Both the position numbers and the translations under genes were made by a program. The notes below the pieces were generated by a model. The model saw only the letters and a list, made by a program, of their open reading frames with translations, was not told the origin of the DNA and did no database searches. Shown piece by piece: positions 1 to 4,207 of a stretch of DNA of 5,870 nucleotides. The first letter of the stretch is position 1. Each line of letters opens with the position of its first letter. The stretch covers positions 1-5,870 of the forward strand of contig JAAVYX010000225.1 in NCBI GenBank assembly GCA_022791355.1, read 5' to 3'. This DNA comes from Clostridiales bacterium. GTDB taxonomy: Bacteria > Bacillota > Clostridia > Oscillospirales > Acutalibacteraceae.

Positions 1-173
1 CCAGCGGCATCCGGGTGGGCACCCCCGCCGCCACCTCCCGCGGCCTGGATACCGAGGACATGAAGAAGATCGCCCATTTCATCAAGCTGGCCATCGCCGA
101 TTTCGACAACAAGGCCGAGGAAATCCGCGCCGGCGTGGCCGAAATCTGCCAGCGGCATCCCCTGTATCAGTAA
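1..173 (+). CDS. glyA: Serine hydroxymethyltransferase, C-terminal fragment (5' end outside window)
   Basis: The reading frame enters at base 3 and gives 56 residues before TAA at 171-173. It opens with SGIRVGTPAATSRG, the conserved C-terminal segment of serine hydroxymethyltransferase. The Arg of SGIRVGT corresponds to the residue that holds the substrate carboxylate in the family (Arg363 in E. coli). The rest, with DMKKIAHFIKLAI and a charged tail ending HPLYQ, matches the usual helical end of the enzyme. The enzyme is cytoplasmic and PLP-dependent. It interconverts serine plus tetrahydrofolate with glycine plus 5,10-methylene-tetrahydrofolate and so feeds one-carbon metabolism. The PLP-lysine region lies upstream of the window. 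No clear terminator with a T-run follows the stop. The next gene starts 470 bases later, so co-transcription with it is doubtful. Confidence 0.93.
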   Translation, partial: SGIRVGTPAATSRGLDTEDMKKIAHFIKLAIADFDNKAEEIRAGVAEICQRHPLYQ

Positions 174-239
174 GATTTGTGACCCTGGAGAGCGGCCGTC
201 AAACCGGAAGACGCCGGGCCGACCGCCAAAGACGAGCGA

Positions 240-334
240 TTTTGGGGACGCAAAGCGCAGAACTTCCCATCCGGCGGTAATAGAAATAGTGTTTTGGCGT
301 TTTGCGGCCGCCATACAGGTTATACCCCAAAACA
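240..334. repeat. Competing inverted repeats (TTTTGGGG / TGTTTTGG / CCCCAAAACA)
   Basis: TTTTGGGG at 240-247 is perfectly complementary to CCCCAAAA at 325-332. TGTTTTGG at 290-297 is perfectly complementary to CCAAAACA at 327-334. A shorter TGGCG/CGCCA stem (295-299 with 309-313) is nested in the second arm. The first two pairings share the right-hand arm and cannot form together. The complementarity is seen directly; any switching role is only a possibility. It may equally be a dispersed intergenic repeat. Confidence 0.35.
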
Positions 335-442
335 GAAAAACGCACGCATTTTTTACGGGAGCAAGCCGGAAAATCAATCCAGAAAATGCCGGCAGGCTGG
401 AACGAAACGCGCGATTCCTTGCGGATTGCCGGTATTGTTCTC

Positions 443-459
443 GCGGAAGCCGTTTCCGC
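443..459. repeat. Perfect 6-bp hairpin in glyA-esterase spacer
   Basis: GCGGAA (443-448) pairs perfectly with TTCCGC (454-459) across the loop GCCGT. No T-run follows, so it is not a convincing terminator. It lies about 20 bases before the first promoter candidate. Confidence 0.3.
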
Positions 460-477
460 TCCAGTAAGAACGGTACT

Positions 478-507
478 TTGGTTTTGGTAGAAGGTTCTTT
501 GTATAAA
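478..507 (+). promoter_or_regulatory. Candidate sigma-A promoter P1 upstream of esterase gene
   Basis: TTGGTT (478-483) and TATAAA (502-507) are 18 bases apart, against the consensus TTGACA-17-TATAAT. The expected start would fall near 514, the first base of a strong hairpin. It points toward the esterase gene. The match is moderate, especially in the -35. Confidence 0.4.
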
Positions 508-513
508 AGCAGG

Positions 514-541
514 TCTCCGGGGCGGGTATCCGTCCCGGAGA
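514..541 (+). terminator. Strong GC-rich hairpin, terminator-like or 5' leader hairpin
   Basis: Bases 514-525 pair with 530-541 around a GTAT loop (526-529). The stem has 12 pairs with a single G-T wobble at 522/533. Only TTT follows (542-544) before GGC, so it is a weak intrinsic terminator at best. It could end transcription from upstream. It could instead sit at the extreme 5' end of a transcript from P1 and protect or attenuate it. Confidence 0.4.
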
Positions 542-542
542 T

Positions 543-570
543 TTGGCAATTTATAGTCGAACTGTATAAG
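543..570 (+). promoter_or_regulatory. Candidate sigma-A promoter P2 upstream of esterase gene
   Basis: TTGGCA (543-548) and TATAAG (565-570) are separated by 16 bases. The expected start lies near 577, leaving an untranslated leader of about 65 bases before the esterase start. The position right after the 514-541 hairpin makes a terminator-then-promoter arrangement plausible. Confidence 0.45.
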
Positions 571-599
571 GGAGGCGGCCCCAGTCCCCGCGTATTCGG

Positions 600-619
600 G
601 GGGCGGTTCGCGCCGCCCC
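600..619 (+). promoter_or_regulatory. GC-rich hairpin just before the esterase ribosome binding site
   Basis: GGGGCGG (600-606) pairs with CCGCCCC (613-619) around TTCGCG. A competing stem, CCCCG (586-590) with CGGGG (597-601), shares bases 600-601. The hairpin ends about 10 bases before the Shine-Dalgarno at 628-634, so it could influence translation, but nothing in the sequence proves regulation. Confidence 0.3.
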
Positions 620-643
620 GTCTCGGAAAAGGAGAGGATGTAT

Positions 644-1393
644 ATGGCTTTTTTCAATGGATCGATACGTTCGAGCGCGCTGGAAATGTGGACGGGACTG
701 GCCGTCTCTCTCCCCTTTGACATTTCTGACGCCGACCGGGCGACCGCCCCGGTCGTCTACCTGCTGCACGGCCAGAGCGACGACCATACCGGCTGGTTCC
801 GCGGCACCTCGGCCGACCGGTACGCCGCCGACCGGGGCATGGCGCTGGTCATCCCAGAGGTACAGCGCAGCTACTACGCCGACATGGCCTACGGTCTGGC
901 TTACCGAACCTATATCACCAAGGAGCTTCCAAAGTTGGTGGAGCGGCTCTTCGGCCTGACTCCCGCCAGAGAGCGGACCTTTGTGGCCGGTCTGTCCATG
1001 GGCGGCCACGGGGCCTTGAAATGCGCCCTGGGCCGGCCGGAGCAGTATGCCGCCTGCGCCGCCTTTTCCTCGGTGACCGACGCCGCCGGCCGGGCCGACT
1101 GGATGCCGGCGGGCCAGGTGACCAGCGTCTGGGGAGACGAGGTAAAGCCGGAGGAGGATATCTTCCAGCTGGCCCAAAGCTGCGCGGCTCTGCCCCCGTC
1201 ACAGCGGCCCCGCGTCTACATGAGCTGCGGCCTGGAGGACGGCCTTCTGGACCACAGCGAAAGGTTCCACCGGCATTTAGAGAGCCTGGGTATCGAGCAT
1301 ACCTATGAAACCTGGCCGGGCGGCCACGAGTGGGGCTTCTGGGACCAATGTCTCCCCAAGGCCCTGGATTTCTTTTTGAACCGGCAGGCTTAA
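644..1393 (+). CDS. EstA/esterase D family serine hydrolase (putative tributyrin-type esterase)
   Basis: This 249-residue alpha/beta hydrolase belongs to the esterase D / S-formylglutathione hydrolase-like family, which cleaves short-chain acyl esters. The sequence shows the family pieces in order. YLLHGQSDDHTGW (39-51) carries the oxyanion-hole region. AGLSMGG (115-121) is the nucleophile elbow with Ser118. CGLEDGLLD follows, with Asp199 the likely acid (Asp203 is an alternative). GGHEWGFWD carries the catalytic His228. The opening MAFFNGSIRSSALEMWT resembles Firmicute EstA proteins of about 250-260 residues. There is no signal peptide, so it is probably cytoplasmic. I chose ATG 644 because AAAGGAG at 628-634 leaves 9 bases to it; an ATG two codons earlier (638) leaves only 3. 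The natural substrate cannot be told from sequence; acetyl-sugar or other small acyl esters are guesses. The gene is probably driven from P1/P2 and is followed directly by the putative 6S RNA. Confidence 0.88.
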   Translation: MAFFNGSIRSSALEMWTGLAVSLPFDISDADRATAPVVYLLHGQSDDHTGWFRGTSADRYAADRGMALVIPEVQRSYYADMAYGLAYRTYITKELPKLVERLFGLTPARERTFVAGLSMGGHGALKCALGRPEQYAACAAFSSVTDAAGRADWMPAGQVTSVWGDEVKPEEDIFQLAQSCAALPPSQRPRVYMSCGLEDGLLDHSERFHRHLESLGIEHTYETWPGGHEWGFWDQCLPKALDFFLNRQA

Positions 1394-1574
1394 GGGTAAA
1401 AGCTTACATGGCGGAATGCGGGATATACCATTCGGTTCTGTGTGGATAGATTCCGGCAACCAGTACGCTATGGGAACCCGGTCCCAGAAGCCAATTGGCA
1501 TCGGCGTATAGGGCGGCCAAGACCAAGCGGCTCATAATAGTCGGACTAGAGGGCCGCCATATAGAGCAGGACCC
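1394..1574 (+). ncRNA. ssrS: Candidate 6S RNA (structured RNA between esterase gene and rarA)
   Basis: The spacer ends pair over about 21 positions on each side. GGGT (1394-1397) pairs with ACCC (1571-1574), GCT (1402-1404) with AGC (1565-1567), and ATGGCGG (1408-1414) perfectly with CCGCCAT (1554-1560), with small internal loops between. Inside lie smaller stems: GAATG/CATTC (1414-1418/1429-1433, competing at one base), TACGC/GCGTA (1464-1468/1504-1508) and TGGGA/TCCCA (1471-1475/1482-1486). A long interrupted hairpin of about 180 nt with an open middle is the 6S plan, and in many Firmicutes 6S RNA is known to lie next to rarA. 6S binds the sigma-70-type RNA polymerase holoenzyme as an open-promoter mimic. 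I did not identify its promoter or a conserved 6S sequence block, so the family name is inference. It could instead be a structured rarA leader. Confidence 0.5.
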
Positions 1575-1584
1575 CGACCGAAAA

Positions 1585-1591
1585 AAGGAGG
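1585..1591 (+). promoter_or_regulatory. Shine-Dalgarno deciding the rarA start
   Basis: AAGGAGG at 1585-1591 lies 7 bases before ATG 1599. It lies only 1 base before the in-frame ATG 1593, which is therefore unlikely to be used. Confidence 0.7.
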
Positions 1592-1598
1592 AATGTGT

Positions 1599-2888
1599 AT
1601 GGCTGCGCCGCTGGCCGACCGGCTGCGTCCGTCTGTCTTGGAGGATGTGGTGGGGCAGACCCATCTGTTGGGAGAAAACAAGGCCCTGCGCCGGATTATC
1701 GAATCGGGGGAAATCCCCAATCTGATCTTTTACGGGCCTTCGGGGGTGGGTAAGACCACCGTGGCCGAAATCATCGCCGGGGGCTGCGGCAAAAGGCTCC
1801 ACCGGCTCAACGCCACCACCGCCTCCATCTCGGATATTAAGGACATGATCGCCGAGCTAGGCAGCTTTGCCGCCCGGGACGGTATTCTTTTATATCTGGA
1901 CGAAATTCAGTATTTTAATAAAAAGCAGCAGCAGACCCTTTTGGAGTACATCGAGAAGGGGGATATCACCCTCATCGCCTCCACCACCGAAAATCCCTAC
2001 TTTTATATTTACAACGCCATCCTCTCCCGCTCCACCGTTTTCGAGTTTAAGCAGGTGACGGCCGAGGAGATCCTGCCGGCCGTTCGGCGGGGGGTGGATT
2101 TTCTCGAGAAGGAAAAGGGGATCCCCATCCGGCTGGAGGAGGACGCGGCCGTCCATATCGCCCGTTCAGCGGGCGGGGACGTGCGCAAGGCCATGAACGC
2201 CCTGGAGCTCTGCGTTCTCACCGCCGACCGGGAGAAGGATGAAAAGGGAGCGGACAGACTGGCGGTCACCGTCGGGCGGGCCGAGGAGCTTTCGGATAAG
2301 TCGGCCATGCGGTACGACCGGGAGGGAGACGATCACTATGACATCGTCTCGGCCTACCAGAAATCCATGCGGGGCGCCGACCCCGACGCGGCTCTCCACT
2401 ATCTGGCCCGGCTGCTGGCGGCGGGAGACCTGCCGTCGGCCTGCCGCAGGCTAATGGTCTGCGCCTGCGAGGACGTGGGGCTGGCCTATCCCCAGATTAT
2501 CCCCATCGTCAAGGCGGCGGTGGACGCGGCCATGATGCTGGGTCTGCCCGAGGCCCGTATTCCCCTGGCCGACGCGGCGGTGCTGGTGGCCACGGCCCCC
2601 AAGTCCAACTCGGCCTACGTGGCCCTCGACCTGGCCGCCGCCGACCTGCGGGCTGGAAATTCCGGCCCCATACCCCGCCAGCTGCAAAATAAGCATTTTG
2701 ACGGGGAAGATCAGGAGAAAAAAGGGCAATTCTATATATATCCCCACGATTATCCCCATCACTATTATCCCCAGCAATATCTGCCCGACGCGCTGAAAGA
2801 CAAGGTCTATTATCAGTGGGGCGAGAATAAAAATGAACAGGCCTTCAAGGCCTATTGGCAGCGGATCAAGGGAGACACAGGCAAGTAA
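1599..2888 (+). CDS. rarA: Replication-associated recombination protein A (RarA/MgsA), AAA+ ATPase
   Basis: The 429-residue protein has the family's full length and order. The start, MAAPLADRLRPSVLEDVVGQ, is the typical RarA N-terminus. It is followed by Walker A GPSGVGKT (46-53), Walker B LYLDEIQ (98-104), sensor 1 STTEN (128-132), the arginine-finger segment LSRS (142-145) and sensor 2 GGDVRKAMN (192-200). The C-terminal half carries KSMRGADPDAALHYLARLL (255-273), EDVGLA (291-296), KSNSAY (335-340) and a tail with YPHDYP and QQYLPDAL, as expected for the tetramerisation/MgsA C-terminal domain. RarA is a cytoplasmic ATPase related to clamp loaders that works at stalled replication forks with SSB. 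The Walker B neighbourhood reads DEIQYFNKKQQQ instead of the DEIHRFNK of E. coli-type RarA, a clade variant. No frameshift is seen. ATG 1599 is supported by the Shine-Dalgarno at 1585-1591 and by N-terminal similarity. The gene follows the candidate 6S RNA closely. Confidence 0.95.
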   Translation: MAAPLADRLRPSVLEDVVGQTHLLGENKALRRIIESGEIPNLIFYGPSGVGKTTVAEIIAGGCGKRLHRLNATTASISDIKDMIAELGSFAARDGILLYLDEIQYFNKKQQQTLLEYIEKGDITLIASTTENPYFYIYNAILSRSTVFEFKQVTAEEILPAVRRGVDFLEKEKGIPIRLEEDAAVHIARSAGGDVRKAMNALELCVLTADREKDEKGADRLAVTVGRAEELSDKSAMRYDREGDDHYDIVSAYQKSMRGADPDAALHYLARLLAAGDLPSACRRLMVCACEDVGLAYPQIIPIVKAAVDAAMMLGLPEARIPLADAAVLVATAPKSNSAYVALDLAAADLRAGNSGPIPRQLQNKHFDGEDQEKKGQFYIYPHDYPHHYYPQQYLPDALKDKVYYQWGENKNEQAFKAYWQRIKGDTGK

Positions 2889-2938
2889 GGACCGGTATGC
2901 ATAACCAGGGGCGCGGATGGGTAAGGGCCTTTTCATTC

Positions 2939-2955
2939 CGTGCGGCACGTTTTTT
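2939..2955 (+). terminator. Possible rarA intrinsic terminator (short stem plus T6)
   Basis: CGTG (2939-2942) and CACG (2946-2949) flank CGG and are followed directly by six T (2950-2955), about 50 bases after the rarA stop. The stem is only 4 bp, so termination efficiency is uncertain. Confidence 0.35.
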
Positions 2956-3077
2956 CAAACGGACGCGCGGCGAAAAAATGTAATCTAGAAGGGCGGAAAA
3001 AAGACTCGCCCAAACTGGTTTCATCGGTTACGCATACAGATTCTAAGCGTTTATGCGCGAATAAGGCGCGGGCAGAC

Positions 3078-3108
3078 TGCGTCGCCGGCTTTTATGTCCG
3101 GCGAGGCG
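3078..3108 (+). terminator. Hairpin with short T-run, terminator-like
   Basis: TCGCCGG (3082-3088) pairs perfectly with CCGGCGA (3098-3104). The stem extends outward through TGC/GCG (3078-3080/3106-3108) past one mismatch. It is followed by CTTTTC (3109-3114). The T-run is short, so it may be a weak terminator or simply a structured repeat. It is directly followed by a second hairpin. Confidence 0.35.
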
Positions 3109-3116
3109 CTTTTCTG

Positions 3117-3134
3117 CGGGCGGGCTAACGCCCG
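3117..3134. repeat. Perfect 6-bp hairpin in rarA-YdbS spacer
   Basis: CGGGCG (3117-3122) pairs with CGCCCG (3129-3134) across GGCTAA. It follows the 3078-3108 hairpin by 8 bases, giving two adjacent stems. No T-run follows. Confidence 0.35.
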
Positions 3135-3178
3135 TCAAGGTAAAGCAACGCAGCATGACGTAAAAGCTGCAAGCTGTA

Positions 3179-3212
3179 TGCGGGCTATTTGCGATCCGAT
3201 TCTAAACCCGCA
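3179..3212 (+). promoter_or_regulatory. Stem abutting the YdbS-like ribosome binding site
   Basis: TGCGGG (3179-3184) pairs perfectly with CCCGCA (3207-3212). The right arm touches the purine-rich ribosome binding region AGGAGAGGAGG (3212-3222). Such a stem could modulate access of ribosomes, but no alternative pairing partner was identified. Confidence 0.3.
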
Positions 3213-3228
3213 GGAGAGGAGGCGGCCT

Positions 3229-3672
3229 ATGCACACCTATACCCTGTCGGTCAAGGCCCTGCGGCTTTGGCGGGACTGGCTGGCGCTGCTGTACATGCTT
3301 CTCATGTTCCTGTGGGGGGCGCTGCTGGCTCTTTTTCCCCCAGCCGCTTGGATTTCCGGCGGCGTTTTCCTGCCGGCAGGGCTGCTGCTCTGGTTTTGGT
3401 ATCTTCCCCGGCTGCGAAAAAGCTATCGGGTCACCCTCTCCCAAAAGGCGGTGACCTTAAGCCGCGGCGTTTTCGTCCGGCGGCAGTATCTGCTGCCCTG
3501 TCCCCGGCTGATTTATGTGGAGCAGTTTTCCACGCCCCTGTCCGCTCTGCGCGGGCTGCGGGGCCTGCGGCTGCGGGCCGCCCGAGGACAGTTGACCGTT
3601 CTGGCGCTGGACAAGGCCGACGCGGAGGATTTTCTTTCCAAACTGGATGAAATCAACAGCGGGGAGAAATAA
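3229..3672 (+). CDS. Small bPH2 (DUF304) membrane protein, YdbS-like
   Basis: The 147-residue protein has two closely spaced hydrophobic segments (about 17-36 and 42-59), then a soluble domain from about 64 to 142. That domain begins YRVTLSQKAVTLSRGVFVRRQYLLP and runs through IYVEQFSTPLSALRGLRGLRLR to LALDKADAEDFLSKL. This is the pattern of the bacterial PH-like domain (bPH2/DUF304): a short strand, 'G-F---R--L-P----I--V----TPL-----L--L' and a C-terminal helix. B. subtilis YdbS is similar in size (about 159 residues) and plan. It is a membrane protein with the domain probably facing the cytoplasm; its biochemical role is unknown. ATG 3229 was chosen because AGGAGG (3217-3222) lies 6 bases before it; the frame stays open upstream to about 3094 but has no ribosome site or family similarity there. 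In Bacillus the partner YdbT gene is adjacent; here it lies 535 bases downstream. Confidence 0.78.
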   Translation: MHTYTLSVKALRLWRDWLALLYMLLMFLWGALLALFPPAAWISGGVFLPAGLLLWFWYLPRLRKSYRVTLSQKAVTLSRGVFVRRQYLLPCPRLIYVEQFSTPLSALRGLRGLRLRAARGQLTVLALDKADAEDFLSKLDEINSGEK

Positions 3673-3724
3673 TTCTTTTTTCGCTTAACAAGAGGAGAGC
3701 AGGTAGTCAAAGAGAAATATGAAG

Positions 3725-3841
3725 CTTCCCTAAGGTAAGCTATAACCGACCTGGTTCAGAGCTACGGAACGACAAGGAATCACAGGTTTGCCAGGGACGG
3801 GAAGAACTCGTTACAACCGCTAACCGGAAGCGCTAGGGAAG
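3725..3841 (+). ncRNA. Possible folded RNA domain of unknown family
   Basis: CTTCCCTA (3725-3732) is perfectly complementary to TAGGGAAG (3834-3841), an 8-bp helix that would enclose about 100 bases. Inside, CGCT/AGCG (3818-3821/3829-3832) forms a hairpin right next to the closing helix. CCTGG/CCAGG (3750-3754/3791-3795) and GTTC/GAAC (3754-3757/3767-3770) are further candidate stems that compete at one base. I recognise no riboswitch, tmRNA, SRP or RNase P signature. The strand is assumed from the flanking genes. Confidence 0.25.
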
Positions 3842-3955
3842 TAGCCGGCGATTGAGGGGAAGAGGGGAGAGCGATTGATTAACGCGCAGGGAGGACCCCA
3901 TAGGGCGGGAATCCAAAGAGCAGCCCTTTGTGCCGTTCAGGGAAGGACGTCTCGC

Positions 3956-4092
3956 GGAAAAACTTCGTTTTTCCTCTAAAATCCGTCGAAGGGGTTTTAG
4001 AGCAAATCCTGCAGATTTCTATGAGCGCGCCCCATCTTTGTGGCGTGACAAAAGATGGGGCGCGCCTCGCGACTAGGTAATGGAGAATCCAT
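3956..4092. repeat. Run of five consecutive hairpins
   Basis: Five inverted repeats follow each other almost without gaps. (1) GGAAAAAC/GTTTTTCC, 3956-3963/3967-3974, loop TTC. (2) CTCTAAAA/TTTTAGAG, 3974-3981/3995-4002. (3) AAATC/GATTT, 4004-4008/4014-4018. (4) Bases 4025-4041 with 4048-4065, 17 pairs with one bulged A and loop GGCGTG. (5) ATGGA/TCCAT, 4080-4084/4088-4092, loop GAA. The fourth is by far the strongest stem in the window but has no T-run on either side, so a simple intrinsic terminator is not the obvious reading. The stems are seen directly; their role is unknown. Confidence 0.6.
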
Positions 4093-4180
4093 AAAAAGAA
4101 ACCCGGCGCGAAACCGTGCGCTTGCTCATAAAAGTTAGAAAAATCCGCCGCGAAACCGCCCGCTGTGTCAATAAAAACAA
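4091..4180. repeat. Degenerate direct repeats of about 42 bases
   Basis: GCGAAACCG occurs at 4108-4116 and 4150-4158, exactly 42 bases apart. Each copy is preceded by an ATAAAA-rich, AGAAA-containing stretch and followed by a CGCT and TCA-type segment. A partial third unit starts at ATAAAA 4171 and continues to GCGAAA (4187-4192). On the opposite strand the repeat reads as two similar peptides containing VSRR, which explains a short open frame there. The units are too diverged and too few for a CRISPR array. Confidence 0.4.
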
Positions 4181-4207
4181 TAGCCTGCGAAAGGGGGCGC
4201 CGGCCGC

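Larger units (their letters stand above)
174..643. other. Long glyA-esterase spacer without a credible gene
   Basis: This stretch holds no frame with a recognisable protein. Long frames exist on both strands, but they overlap each other, lack ribosome binding sites and read as low-information GC-driven sequence. The left part (about 230-480) is more AT-rich than the flanking genes and contains several perfect inverted repeats. The right part holds two promoter-like sequences and two GC-rich hairpins, listed separately, which probably drive and lead the esterase gene. The length is unusual for a spacer between two same-strand housekeeping-type genes, so a decayed or non-coding element is possible. 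Confidence 0.6.
2889..3228. other. Hairpin-rich spacer between rarA and the YdbS-like gene
   Basis: This 340-base spacer holds no convincing gene. Small frames across it lack ribosome binding sites and family features. It contains several perfect inverted repeats: GGGCG/CGCCC (2991-2995/3007-3011), CGCATA/TATGCG (3031-3036/3052-3057), and the three listed separately at 3078-3108, 3117-3134 and 3179-3212. GATTCTAA occurs twice (3039-3046 and 3198-3205). I could not find a good promoter for the downstream gene. Confidence 0.55.
3673..4207. other. 535-base structured noncoding stretch separating the YdbS-like and YdbT-like genes
   Basis: There is no credible protein gene on either strand. The left third (about 3715-3925) is purine-rich on the + strand and can fold into an enclosed domain. 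GCGATTGA occurs twice there (3848-3855 and 3871-3878). The middle (3956-4092) is a run of five hairpins. The right part (4091-4180) has degenerate repeats. TTCTTTTT near the left edge (3673-3680) is the reverse complement of AAAAAGAA at 4093-4100, possibly by chance. No transposase, terminal repeat with target duplication, tRNA or known riboswitch signature was recognised. The stretch may be a small inserted element or an RNA gene. Confidence 0.55.

Noticed and set aside
174..637. tRNA gene or rRNA fragment in the spacer
   Set aside because: No GTTCGA-type T arm with matching acceptor stem and no conserved rRNA block could be found.
289..720. A 143-residue open frame on the plus strand before the esterase gene
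   Set aside because: It starts at a weak GTG, lacks a ribosome site, runs through promoter-like and hairpin sequence and overlaps the esterase in another frame.
199..723. A 174-residue open frame on the minus strand
   Set aside because: It overlaps the spacer and the start of the esterase gene, has no ribosome site and shows no domain pattern. It is explained by high GC with few stop codons.
551..1177. A 208-residue minus-strand frame over the esterase gene
   Set aside because: It is the antisense shadow of a clearly recognised esterase with an intact catalytic triad.
1394..1598. T-box or amino-acid leader before rarA
   Set aside because: No T-box antiterminator sequence (the GGTGG-type block) and no terminator follow, and rarA is not an amino-acid gene. 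The closing stem fits 6S better.
2940..3128. A 62-residue plus-strand frame after rarA
   Set aside because: It starts with GTG, has no ribosome site and covers hairpins; there is no family resemblance.
3094..3228. Upstream extension of the YdbS-like gene to about 3094
   Set aside because: The extension has no ribosome site and no hydrophobic or family-like sequence, while ATG 3229 has AGGAGG at good spacing.
4091..4180. CRISPR array
   Set aside because: There are only two to three diverged units, no constant repeat with unique spacers and no cas genes nearby.
3001..4207. Sigma-W type promoter (TGAAAC with CGTA) before the bPH2 genes
   Set aside because: GAAACC occurs at 4099, 4110 and 4152, but no CGTA-like element lies at the proper distance, so the Bacillus type of control is not supported here.
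3673..4207. Insertion sequence
   Set aside because: There is no transposase frame, no clear terminal inverted repeats and no target duplication at the edges. A small non-autonomous element remains possible but is not shown.
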